From Vallitalea okinawensis (GTDB taxonomy: Bacteria > Bacillota > Clostridia > Lachnospirales > PQDH01), in NCBI RefSeq assembly GCF_002964605.1, contig NZ_PQDH01000001.1:806001-870000 (forward strand): a stretch of 64,000 nucleotides of DNA, in the 5' to 3' direction. The position numbers were made by a program, and so were the translations under genes. How positions within the stretch are numbered: position 1 is the stretch's first letter; each line of letters starts with the position of its first letter. Of the stretch, positions 15,642 through 23,227 are shown in pieces. The notes under the pieces are model-generated. The model was not told the origin of the DNA and ran no database searches. It worked only from the letters and a program-made list of their open reading frames with translations.

Positions 15642-16553
15642 TTATGCACAATTTTCCCCCGTACTGTTTATAAGCCTAGTAACCCACTCATAACAAGCAT
15701 CCAATTCTTCATCACTGATTACTTCAGAGCGATGCTCGAACAATATTTTATAAGTATTATTACTTTGATTAATTATGCTTAAGTATCTCTCTACGTCTGC
15801 CCACCCTTCATCAGTTTTCAATGTAGGCAGTGCTGGATAATGATTGTTGGAGAAGTTATCAACGACTCTTCCATTAGATAAATGGACTAGCTCTGTGTAT
15901 TTAGAATAGCGTTCTACTAATGAAAATGGATCAAACTCCTCATCTAACTCATCTTGTAGATGCAGTCTAGCAATATCTAAGCAAAGTTTAATCCTTGGAT
16001 ATTCTTTTAGTAAATCTTCTAATAGGCTAGACTTCCATGTATACTCATTAATGAAATCTAATTCGAGAACTGGTATAAATTCGTATTGGTTGGCTTTATC
16101 ATTTAACCAATTAAAGAAGAACCGTACTTCTTTTGCAAAAACATCAAAGTTATACTCTGCTTCGAAATCATACTCCGATGAATGACCAAAACGCCATTTA
16201 CTTAAGTCCAGTTGTTCATGAATAATCACAGGTTTAGGATAATGGATTAATATATATGTAGGATTAAATTGGTTAACATAGTCTAACTCGTTTTCCATAT
16301 ATGCATAAGATTGCTTTCTTGCCTCTTCATCTCTTGATAAAAATTGAGGATCTCTATGAATCCATTGATTAGCACGTAATGGAAAGTGTATACCTAATTG
16401 AAACTCCTGCTTCTTGGCATGAGCCACTAGTTCCAAAATATCCTTTTCCTCTTGCATGAGGCATGCCTCAACACCGAAAAAACTCTCTCGAAAATCTCTT
16501 TCTTGTTTATCCTTATTAAAGTTATTAAACTGTCCTATCATTAATCTCTTCAT
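15642..16553 (-). CDS. sugar phosphate isomerase/epimerase-like TIM barrel (AP endonuclease 2 family)
   Basis: 303 residues with the xylose-isomerase-like TIM barrel. Metal-ligand positions of the family are visible: 'FGVEACL' near residue 27, 'LGIHFPL' near 55, 'PTYILIHYP' near 100, 'VLELDFINE' near 163, 'CLDIARLHL' near 193, 'LVHLSNG' near 225 and 'LFEHRSE' near 283. Such enzymes isomerise or epimerise sugars and related polyols, or cut DNA in the endonuclease IV branch, but the endonuclease-specific residues are not obvious. It stands alone; ATG follows GGAGGTA. Substrate cannot be read from context. Confidence 0.7.
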   Translation of the reverse strand: MKRLMIGQFNNFNKDKQERDFRESFFGVEACLMQEEKDILELVAHAKKQEFQLGIHFPLRANQWIHRDPQFLSRDEEARKQSYAYMENELDYVNQFNPTYILIHYPKPVIIHEQLDLSKWRFGHSSEYDFEAEYNFDVFAKEVRFFFNWLNDKANQYEFIPVLELDFINEYTWKSSLLEDLLKEYPRIKLCLDIARLHLQDELDEEFDPFSLVERYSKYTELVHLSNGRVVDNFSNNHYPALPTLKTDEGWADVERYLSIINQSNNTYKILFEHRSEVISDEELDACYEWVTRLINSTGENCA

Positions 16554-16899
16554 AAGTACCTCCTAGTTTCATATAGCTTCTTCTTCTAATAAATATTTCC
16601 TTACACCACTCCGTAAATACCCTTTTGTTAATTCTTCCACATTAACATCTATACTACTGAAATTCTAACTTGTTCGGTTAAATAATTCCTACAATCATGA
16701 TTAAAACTATTATAACAGATTATCAAAAAAAAGTAACTAACCCCTTAATACTATCCATCTAGCACGAATATTATGTACTTTATACCCCATATAGATAAAC
16801 GTCATAATAATTAGAAATCACACCTAAAGCTTGAAAACTTAATCTATAAAAGTATATAATACATATTAAGAATATTGTTATTTTAAAGGAGTGTTAATC
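16554..16899. other. intergenic region between divergent genes
   Basis: No gene recognised. It contains a TATAAT on the minus strand at 16709-16714 for the TIM-barrel gene (weak -35) and a plus-strand promoter at 16831-16860. No riboswitch-like fold was seen. Confidence 0.5.
16831..16860 (+). promoter_or_regulatory. promoter of the metallo-hydrolase gene
   Basis: TTGAAA, 18-base spacer, TATAAT, 40 bases before the start codon. Confidence 0.65.
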
Positions 16900-17646
16900 A
16901 TGGCCACCTTTCTAAGTCAAAAGCGATCACTTTTACCAATTCATTATGAACTAAGTAAAAATATCTCTATAACCTCAACTGGTGTTGTGAATATACATAT
17001 ACCTTTCCTCGTGAATCAAATAGATTTTTTCCCATCAAGCTTTCGTTTAAAAATATTTGATAAAATTATTTATATTGATCCTCTTATCGTTGATCTGGAT
17101 GATTATGCCGATTATATATTAATTACTCATTCTCATGAAGATCATTTTTCCTTTCCAGATATTAGTAAACTGCTCAAAAAAGAAACTATCATTTTATGTC
17201 CTCAAAAGGCTTATAAAAAATTATCAAAAAAACTTAAAGGGTATAAAATCAAGCAAGTAGCTCCTGAGGAGTCCCTTGTCTTTGAGCAACTAACTATTAA
17301 AACTATTGCTGCTTATAACACCCGATCTCGCTTAATTACCCCACATCCAAAGTCTGCACTGAATGTTGGCTATATTATAGATGCAGATGGTATCAAAATC
17401 TACCATGCCGGCGATACAGATTATACTCCTGAGATGAAAAAACTTGAGAATCTAAAAGTGATATTAACTCCTATTGACGGTGATAACCTGACGATGACCA
17501 CTGAAAAAGCTGCTGAATTTATCAATGATGTAAAGCCTGAGATTGCCATACCAATGCATTATAATATTGGCACAGGACAAGAAAATTATTTAAAAGGATT
17601 AGTCAATGCCAATACACAAATTATTATTATGGATGGGCAAAAATAA
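16900..17646 (+). CDS. MBL fold metallo-hydrolase (UPF0173-like)
   Basis: 248 residues of the metallo-beta-lactamase fold. The metal motif HSHEDH is at residues 77-82, followed by 'IKIYHAGDTDYTPEM' (the later aspartate) and 'PEIAIPMHYNIG' (last histidine), giving a complete dinuclear zinc site. The short overall length and the lack of insertions match the UPF0173/YtkL-like group of unknown substrate rather than glyoxalase II or beta-lactamase. No signal peptide. ATG at 16900 follows AAAGGAG; the GTG just upstream would sit inside that site. It has its own promoter and ends at a bidirectional terminator. Confidence 0.85.
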   Translation: MATFLSQKRSLLPIHYELSKNISITSTGVVNIHIPFLVNQIDFFPSSFRLKIFDKIIYIDPLIVDLDDYADYILITHSHEDHFSFPDISKLLKKETIILCPQKAYKKLSKKLKGYKIKQVAPEESLVFEQLTIKTIAAYNTRSRLITPHPKSALNVGYIIDADGIKIYHAGDTDYTPEMKKLENLKVILTPIDGDNLTMTTEKAAEFINDVKPEIAIPMHYNIGTGQENYLKGLVNANTQIIIMDGQK

Positions 17647-17660
17647 AACCTATAATACAA

Positions 17661-17694
17661 AAAGCATCTATTCCAAAATCTGAATAGATGCTTT
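17661..17694. terminator. bidirectional terminator, 13-bp perfect stem
   Basis: AAAGCATCTATTC / GAATAGATGCTTT, loop of 8 bases, between convergent genes. Confidence 0.85.
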
Positions 17695-17700
17695 ACTTCC

Positions 17701-18141
17701 TTAAATGGCTTTACGATTAGCCTCATTTACTTTACAATCTGAACATAATTCTTCTTCATCTTGGCACAATTGCATGTTTAAAGCTCCTACAGAAAAATAA
17801 ATTTCCATAAAACATATTACTAGTGATACTGCTAGTAATATTAAAGATAATGCAAACAAGTAGAAGGCTATAAGCTGAAATCCTATAACGATCAAGAACA
17901 TGCTAACTATGTTGGCAAAAAAGCCACTTATAGCAAAAGCCTGCATGTTTCTAATATATATTAATCTTTTTCTAAGATTTTTGATCTGTCCTGCTACTCT
18001 TTTACTAGGGTTTTCTTCATGCTCTTTGTGCAATGCTCGCACTATATTAGCTAACGCAACAAAGCGGTTTGTATATGCAATCATTAAAAGAGATAGTGCT
18101 GGAAAAAGCAATGCAGGGATACTAAGTGAAAAATCATTCAT
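17701..18141 (-). CDS. DUF2721 family membrane protein
   Basis: 146 residues. The N-terminal hydrophobic segment with the 'ALSLLMIAYTNRFVALANIVR' signature (given in parts across residues 15-36) is typical for DUF2721; two further membrane segments occupy about residues 66-88 and 90-112. A basic loop lies between the first and second segment. The C-terminal tail carries a small cysteine cluster ('MQLCQDEEELCSDCK') that is not a usual part of the family and could bind metal or form disulfides. Single gene with its own promoter; function unknown. Confidence 0.8.
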   Translation of the reverse strand: MNDFSLSIPALLFPALSLLMIAYTNRFVALANIVRALHKEHEENPSKRVAGQIKNLRKRLIYIRNMQAFAISGFFANIVSMFLIVIGFQLIAFYLFALSLILLAVSLVICFMEIYFSVGALNMQLCQDEEELCSDCKVNEANRKAI

Positions 18142-18168
18142 CTAAACCACCTCCACAATTATATGCTT

Positions 18169-18197
18169 ATTATGCACTATACTCTATTAATTGTCAA
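18169..18197 (-). promoter_or_regulatory. promoter of the DUF2721 gene
   Basis: Minus strand TTGACA, 17-base spacer, CATAAT. Confidence 0.75.
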
Positions 18198-18220
18198 TAG
18201 ATAATAATTATTATTTAATT

Positions 18221-19195
18221 CTATTCTTCATTCTCTATCTTTACGGCCTCTTTCAGTGCATTATTAACTGCCTTTTTTAGACCAGTAGTGCTTTTTGTAG
18301 CACCGCTTATTGTATCAACCTCCAAAGATTGTGACTCAACAATATGACCACTTAACTCATCTACAGCTTGTTCAAAATTAGTCCCTTCATGAGGTTCAGT
18401 ACCACCAAATTCAATGACCTGGATATCGATAATACTATTTTCTTGTACCTCAACATTAACCTTGACCTTATTACCTTTAAAACCTGTTGCTTCTCCATAG
18501 TAAATACCATCATTGTATAAACTGTTTTGAACATCAATAAAATCGTTACTTATATTAAAAACATACAAATTAATGCAGATTGTTATGAATAATAAACTTA
18601 AAGCAATTGATTTCTTATATATTGTATCAAGTTTACTGAATCCATTATTTTTTATCTTTAAAAATAAGTATATACCAATGATCAAGCTATATATAATTCT
18701 ATCTAGACTTCCACTTACCATTATCACATGAGCGAACATAAGTATATAGGCTAAATACGATAAGAGATGTAGTATTTTCCACTGTTTAACAGTCATTTTC
18801 TTTCTAATAATAATAAAGGATGTGATAAATAAAGGTATCATAATGAGAAAAGATATAATACCATTCCATTCTAGGACTTGGTTTTCTCCTATTAGGAATA
18901 TTAAAGCATGAGGTATTAAAAAAATGAAACCAAATATAGAGTATTCTTTTCTTACGGATAAGGTTTTTCTATAGAAATTCCCACCCTTTTTAAATGCACT
19001 TTGAAACATAACTACTATAAAAAATGCAAATCCTAAATATCCAGCATTTATTGGATTACTTAATTCTTTCATCCAATAAGATAGCGTACCAAGAATAAAA
19101 ATTACAATACATAAAATATTAAAATGCTTTTTTATAAATTTATTGAATTTACAAGCCACTAATATAAGTAAAGCTGACAGTATAATTATTAGCAT
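18221..19195 (-). CDS. ferric reductase-like membrane protein with C-terminal FMN-binding domain
   Basis: About 324 residues. The first 215 residues hold some eight membrane segments with scattered histidines ('ILHLLSYLAYILMFAHVIMV' region, split) as in ferric reductase-like/YedZ transmembrane domains that bind haem b. After one more segment comes an extracytoplasmic FMN-binding domain with the flavinylation motif 'DTISGATKSTTG', where ApbE would attach FMN to the threonine. Together this suggests electron transfer across the membrane to an outside acceptor. No apbE gene is in view. ATG at 19195 follows GGGAGGTC; the longer frame upstream lacks a ribosome site. Confidence 0.8.
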   Translation of the reverse strand: MLIIILSALLILVACKFNKFIKKHFNILCIVIFILGTLSYWMKELSNPINAGYLGFAFFIVVMFQSAFKKGGNFYRKTLSVRKEYSIFGFIFLIPHALIFLIGENQVLEWNGIISFLIMIPLFITSFIIIRKKMTVKQWKILHLLSYLAYILMFAHVIMVSGSLDRIIYSLIIGIYLFLKIKNNGFSKLDTIYKKSIALSLLFITICINLYVFNISNDFIDVQNSLYNDGIYYGEATGFKGNKVKVNVEVQENSIIDIQVIEFGGTEPHEGTNFEQAVDELSGHIVESQSLEVDTISGATKSTTGLKKAVNNALKEAVKIENEE

Positions 19196-19389
19196 ATTGA
19201 CCTCCCATAGCTTAGCGTCATTACTGATACGCTGTTTTGTCTTATTATACAATCAATAAAGACAGCAAAATACACCAGATCCATGTGAAAACAATGTGAA
19301 AGCTGTGGGACAGAAAACTTACAAGTTTACTAGGTTAATCATATTTGGTAACAATCCCATCATAAATTAATATTAGTGGAGGTGGTACA

Positions 19390-21303
19390 ATGGATATATT
19401 ACGAAAACAAGCTACAGATAAAACAAAGTGTATAAATGAAGAAGCTTATAAACAAATCCATTGGGATAAATTAGCCATAGAAAAAGAATTAAGCAATAAA
19501 AATCAAGTTGTAGATGGTGGATTACCTAAAGTCAATAAGGAAAACTCCCCTATTCCAGCTTGGAATTTACAAAGATACGAATTTTTATTGAAAGATAAAA
19601 CACCTGATACAGTTCATCCAAAACTGTGGGAACAAGGTAAAATGAATATTAAAACGGGCTTATTCAAGATCACCGAAAATATTTACCAGGTTCGTGGTTT
19701 CGATCTAGCTAACATGAGTTTAGTCAGGGGTAAGACAGGTTGGATAATAATATGTTGTTTAACATCTGAAGAAACAGCAGTAGCTGCTTTAGATTTTGTT
19801 TCTGATAATTTTGAACCCATAAAAGTAAGTGCTATTATCATTACGCATTCTCATGTTGATCATTATGGTGGGGTTCAAGGGGTTTTAAACTATAATTCTA
19901 CAGATAATCTTAAAGTATACGTCCCAAAAGGGTTCTCTGATGCAGCCATTGAAGAAAATGCCAATGCTGGTGTAGCTATGGTAAGAAGAAGTGTATATAT
20001 GTATGGAGAAGTACTTCTTCGTGACAAAAAGGGGCAGATTGATTGTGGTATTGGTAAATATGCATCCATTGGAACAGTAACCTTTTCCGACCAGGTTGAA
20101 GAAATTGAGCTTGGTGCCCATAAATATGCTGAAAAGATAATCGATGGCGTAGTCATGCAATTTCATCTATCTCCTAATTCAGAAGCTCCTTCTGAAATGA
20201 ATATCTATATTCCTTCCGAGAAATCTATATGCATTGCTGAGATGTGTACTGCTACACTACATAACATTTATACACTTAGAGGGGCCGAAGTAAGAGATCC
20301 AGTGGCATGGGCTGATCATATACAAGAGGCTATAGATTTATTCGGAAATGATTTAACTTCACTCTTTTCTGTGCATAACTGGCCTCGATTTGGCAATGAG
20401 TATTGTTTAGATTATATGGCTAAACAGCGGGATTTATATCAATATATGAATGACCAAACATTACGTTTTATCAACAAAGGTTATACCATTGAAGAAATAG
20501 GACATATGATCCAGTTTCCAGAATCCCTAAAAGATGAATGGTTTAATAGTCCCTTCTATGGAACAGTTGTCCATAATGTTAAAGCAATCTATCAAAAATA
20601 TATGGGATGGTTTAATGGAAACCCTATTGATTTAAATAAGATGCTCCCTCAGGATACAGCTAAAAAGTATGTTAAATATATGGGTGGAGAAGATAAAATC
20701 ATTTGTAAGGCTAAAAAGGATTATGATGCTGGCGAATATCAATGGGTAGCACAAGTTATGAAACAGGTTATCTTCGCTAACCCTGACAATAAAGATGCTA
20801 AATTACTCTGTGCTGATGCTCTTGAACAGTTGGGATATGTGGCAGAATCAGGACCATGGAGAAATACATACTTGATGGGAGCTTACGAACTAAGATATGG
20901 TAAATTCCCTCTCTCTTCTACAGCTATAACAACTGTAGCCCTTGATAACATGCCACTTAAGGATATTCTTTATCTATTGAGCATTAGGTTGGACGGGATA
21001 AAGGCTGGAGATTTAGATTTTAAAATGAATTTTACTATAAGCGACCGAAATGAATCAGCCTGTATGGAAATAAAACGGGGCATATTGAGATATTTATGTG
21101 ATGAAGCAGAATCAGCTGCAGATGTATCTGTTACTATGACTAAAGATATACTCTATCAATTATCTACTACCAATAATCATATTAAGTTATCAGAAGTAAC
21201 AGTTAAAGGAGATTTATTGAAGTGGCAAATGTTTTTATCCATTCATGATGATATAGATAAGACCTTTAACATCATGGCACCATTACCTAAAGAAATAGAA
21301 TAG
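19390..21303 (+). CDS. alkyl sulfatase (SdsA1/Bds1-like MBL fold)
   Basis: 637 residues, the full length of the alkyl sulfatase family, which hydrolyses primary or secondary alkyl sulfates such as dodecyl sulfate using two zinc ions. The zinc motif THSHVDHYGG starts at residue 152 (His153, His155, Asp157, His158); later ligands fall in 'IPSEKSICIAEMCTATLHNIYTLRGAEVRD' (split). The middle is the dimerisation domain and the last about 120 residues an SCP2-like lipid-binding domain ('LYLLSIRLDGIKAGDLDFKMNFTI', split). No signal peptide is present, unlike many relatives, so it acts inside the cell. ATG follows GGAGGTGG. Specificity is inferred. Confidence 0.9.
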   Translation: MDILRKQATDKTKCINEEAYKQIHWDKLAIEKELSNKNQVVDGGLPKVNKENSPIPAWNLQRYEFLLKDKTPDTVHPKLWEQGKMNIKTGLFKITENIYQVRGFDLANMSLVRGKTGWIIICCLTSEETAVAALDFVSDNFEPIKVSAIIITHSHVDHYGGVQGVLNYNSTDNLKVYVPKGFSDAAIEENANAGVAMVRRSVYMYGEVLLRDKKGQIDCGIGKYASIGTVTFSDQVEEIELGAHKYAEKIIDGVVMQFHLSPNSEAPSEMNIYIPSEKSICIAEMCTATLHNIYTLRGAEVRDPVAWADHIQEAIDLFGNDLTSLFSVHNWPRFGNEYCLDYMAKQRDLYQYMNDQTLRFINKGYTIEEIGHMIQFPESLKDEWFNSPFYGTVVHNVKAIYQKYMGWFNGNPIDLNKMLPQDTAKKYVKYMGGEDKIICKAKKDYDAGEYQWVAQVMKQVIFANPDNKDAKLLCADALEQLGYVAESGPWRNTYLMGAYELRYGKFPLSSTAITTVALDNMPLKDILYLLSIRLDGIKAGDLDFKMNFTISDRNESACMEIKRGILRYLCDEAESAADVSVTMTKDILYQLSTTNNHIKLSEVTVKGDLLKWQMFLSIHDDIDKTFNIMAPLPKEIE

Positions 21304-21330
21304 ATAGGTTAAGTACTAATGACATGCAAA

Positions 21331-21367
21331 AAGATCATGTAGTAGGATTACTTAACTACATGATCTT
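21331..21367. terminator. bidirectional terminator, 13-bp perfect stem
   Basis: AAGATCATGTAGT / ACTACATGATCTT with an 11-base loop and T-rich flank, between convergent genes. Confidence 0.85.
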
Positions 21368-21397
21368 CTTTGTACTTTATCTGTTAACCAGTTATTC

Positions 21398-21889
21398 TTA
21401 CTCTTTGCTATTAGAATAGATGGCTCCTGCTGTAACTTCCTCAGCTTCTACGTCATCTGCTGTCCATCCTTGAATAACATTGCCTACTTCAAACTCTTTA
21501 GATACTTCCTCTGCCCCATTATCAGGGTCATCTAAGAAACTTGTTTCTTCAGTAATAATAATCCATTGGTCATTCACTTTTATTTTTGTTCCATCTTCAC
21601 TGATTTCTTCAATAGTACCGCTAATATTAACTGCAACCTTTGCATTTGGACTATTTTCATCTACCTCTGCCTTTTCTTCTTCTTGACTTTCTTCTTCTTG
21701 ACTTTCTTCCTCTTGAGCATTTTCTTCTGTTTGGTCAGCTTCTTCTGTTTCAGTACCTTCTTCTACTTCAGTACTAACTTCTGTTCCTGTTGTTTGATCT
21801 TCTGGGTTTTCTGTATTGGTACAACCTACTAAACCACTTAATCCCATTGTAACTACCATTGCTAATGCAATTAATCTTTTCATATTCAT
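21398..21889 (-). CDS. lipoprotein with a domain shared with the neighbouring anti-sigma factor
   Basis: 163 residues. A lipoprotein signal peptide ends in the lipobox 'LSGLVGC' (Cys23). Then come about 60 residues of extremely glutamate-rich spacer made partly of 5-residue ESQEE repeats, and a C-terminal domain of about 80 residues. That domain ('NISGTIEEISEDGTKIKVND', 'EEVSKEFEVGNVIQG') is clearly homologous to the outer domain of the anti-sigma protein encoded next upstream. An ECF-type promoter lies before a small frame 5' of this gene. I infer an outside-facing sensor, decoy or target of the sigma system. Two ATGs (21889, 21883) are possible. Confidence 0.75.
   Translation of the reverse strand: MNMKRLIALAMVVTMGLSGLVGCTNTENPEDQTTGTEVSTEVEEGTETEEADQTEENAQEEESQEEESQEEEKAEVDENSPNAKVAVNISGTIEEISEDGTKIKVNDQWIIITEETSFLDDPDNGAEEVSKEFEVGNVIQGWTADDVEAEEVTAGAIYSNSKE
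21677..21706 (-). repeat. tandem 15-base coding repeat
   Basis: Two exact copies of TTCTTCTTGACTTTC (plus-strand sense) and a degenerate third, encoding the EESQE spacer of the lipoprotein. Such runs tend to vary in copy number. Confidence 0.8.
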
Positions 21890-21921
21890 TCTCTCCCTTA
21901 ATTCTTAATTATTTTATAATC

Positions 21922-21972
21922 TTATATTTGTATTTGGTAATTTGCTAACATTGTATATCTACATTTGTCCAT
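21922..21972 (-). CDS. small 16-codon reading frame between ECF promoter and lipoprotein gene
   Basis: Encodes MDKCRYTMLANYQIQI. The ATG has an excellent ribosome site (GAAGGAGGT, 6-base gap) and lies about 16 bases after the predicted start of transcription from the ECF-type promoter. No similarity recognised. It could be a leader peptide or a translated small protein; it could also be chance, because the frame is very short. Confidence 0.35.
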   Translation of the reverse strand: MDKCRYTMLANYQIQI

Positions 21973-21994
21973 TTATTACCTCCTTCACTTGTAA

Positions 21995-22021
21995 TACTTT
22001 TGAAAGTGGTAATAAGTTTCA
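21995..22021 (-). promoter_or_regulatory. candidate ECF sigma promoter of the lipoprotein unit
   Basis: Minus strand TGAAAC, 17-base spacer, AGTATTAC. It matches the sigma gene's own upstream element (TGAAAC-N17-CGTATTAG) in both boxes and in spacing. Confidence 0.6.
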
Positions 22022-22046
22022 CTCTTTTTAAATTTTTTTATTTTTA

Positions 22047-22535
22047 TTACTTTTCATTAGCAAATACCGTATCAACTAATCTATTGTCTTGCTGATTTTC
22101 TTGAGAAGTATAAGCAGAAATGATGTTCCCTACCTCAAATACTTTAGAAACCTCTTCGCCAGATTGGGATAAAAATCTTGTGTCATCATTCACCAAGTAC
22201 CATATCCCATTCAAACGGAAACTATAACCATCTTCGGACACTTCTTCTATCTGACCTGAAACATTCACTTTTACCTTACCCATAAGTATTTTATTACTAT
22301 CAGGGCTTATTTGTGGTTGATTCATATTATAAATATGAATACCTACAATGATTGCAAACATACATGTAACTACAGCAATCTGCCTTATATGTTTTCTTAA
22401 TAAAATGGGGGTTTTCTTCGGTTTTTCTTGTTGATTTCTAAGTTCTACTTTCATTAATGTAGAAGTCTTGTTCAATAACTCTTGGCTTGGTCTAATCTGC
22501 TCATAGGCTCTTTTTACTTTATCTCTGTCATCCAA
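22047..22535 (-). CDS. membrane anti-sigma factor-like protein
   Basis: 162 residues: a cytoplasmic N-terminal helix region (1-45) that would hold the sigma factor, one membrane segment at about residues 50-68 ('RQIAVVTCMFAIIVGIHIY'), and an outer domain of about 75 residues that is homologous to the end of the downstream lipoprotein. No zinc-binding HxxxCxxC anti-sigma motif is seen. It starts with TTG inside the end of the sigma gene (8-base overlap), with AAGGGG upstream, so the two are translationally coupled. The role follows mainly from position after an ECF sigma gene and from topology. Confidence 0.75.
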   Translation of the reverse strand: MDDRDKVKRAYEQIRPSQELLNKTSTLMKVELRNQQEKPKKTPILLRKHIRQIAVVTCMFAIIVGIHIYNMNQPQISPDSNKILMGKVKVNVSGQIEEVSEDGYSFRLNGIWYLVNDDTRFLSQSGEEVSKVFEVGNIISAYTSQENQQDNRLVDTVFANEK

Positions 22536-23028
22536 GACTGATCACCCCTTCTAAACTCTTTTCAAGTTGCTTTCTTCCTCTAGCTAAACGAGTCTTTATA
22601 GTTGCCTCTTTTGCACTTAATATATCAGCAATCTCTTTTACTGAGTATCCCTCATAATAATACAGATAAATAACCTGCCCATATTTTTTAGGTAATGTAT
22701 TTACTGCCTCATATAATTCACTTGTTTCTGTTATTATATTTTTTGTATCTTCTATTTCTTCACTAAGCTCAGCTCTTTTTTTAAAGTGGGATGATAAAAA
22801 AATATTTTTACTACAATTAATGGTAACCCGAATTAACCATGCCTTAAGGTGTGCTTCATTATCAAACGTAGGTTTCTTCTTTACCAATCGTAAGAAAACC
22901 TCTTGAAAAACATCCTCTGCATGATATCTATCTTTCGTGTTCGAATAGGCTACTTTATAAACAGTGTCGGAGTATTTATCTAATATATAATCAACATCTT
23001 CATCCGTACGCAATGAAAGATGGTTCAT
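22528..23028 (-). CDS. ECF RNA polymerase sigma factor
   Basis: 166 residues with sigma region 2 ('YHAEDVFQEVFLRLVKKKPTF' region, split; 'AWLIRVTINCSKN') and region 4 ('LPKKYGQVIYLYYYEGYSVKEIADILS', split; 'ATIKTRLARGRKQLEKSL'). It belongs to the extracytoplasmic-function group controlled by membrane anti-sigma proteins, and such a gene overlaps its 3' end. The ATG at 23028 follows GGGAGGAG. Upstream is TGAAAC-N17-CGTA, the kind of promoter that sigma-W/M-like factors recognise, so positive autoregulation is likely. A second similar promoter stands before the lipoprotein unit. Confidence 0.92.
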   Translation of the reverse strand: MNHLSLRTDEDVDYILDKYSDTVYKVAYSNTKDRYHAEDVFQEVFLRLVKKKPTFDNEAHLKAWLIRVTINCSKNIFLSSHFKKRAELSEEIEDTKNIITETSELYEAVNTLPKKYGQVIYLYYYEGYSVKEIADILSAKEATIKTRLARGRKQLEKSLEGVISLG

Positions 23029-23052
23029 ATGATCTCCTCCCTTCACTACTAA

Positions 23053-23079
23053 TACGATTAATTACCCAAAAAAGTTTCA
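23053..23079 (-). promoter_or_regulatory. ECF-type autoregulatory promoter of the sigma gene
   Basis: Minus strand TGAAAC, 17-base spacer, CGTATTAG, about 25 bases before the start codon. Close to the sigma-W/sigma-M consensus TGAAAC-N16/17-CGTA/C of Bacillus. Confidence 0.7.
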
Positions 23080-23227
23080 TTTATTCTATAAAAAATAAAT
23101 TAATCTACTTTAAATGTGTAAGGAAATAAAAAATAACTACCTATAGGTAATTATTTTATCATTTTTATTGACTTTTTATAGTCACTTATATTTATTTTTT
23201 CATGTCGATAGATTTTTATCTGCTGTA

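Noticed and set aside
9672-16553. Biosynthetic gene cluster for a natural product
   Set aside because: Acetyltransferases, a methyltransferase and hydrolases occur together, but there is no core synthetase, peptide precursor, ketosynthase or adenylation domain.
19885-20166. Two overlapping minus-strand frames inside the alkyl sulfatase gene
   Set aside because: Shadows of a well-supported gene on the other strand, without ribosome sites or family match.
21660-21720. Short tandem repeats as a CRISPR or mobile-element sign
   Set aside because: The 15-base repeats are in frame and encode the acidic spacer of a lipoprotein; no spacers or cas genes.
21480-21832. Plus-strand frames opposite the lipoprotein gene
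   Set aside because: They are the antisense of glutamate-rich repeats, giving runs of Ser, Phe and Leu; no start signals.
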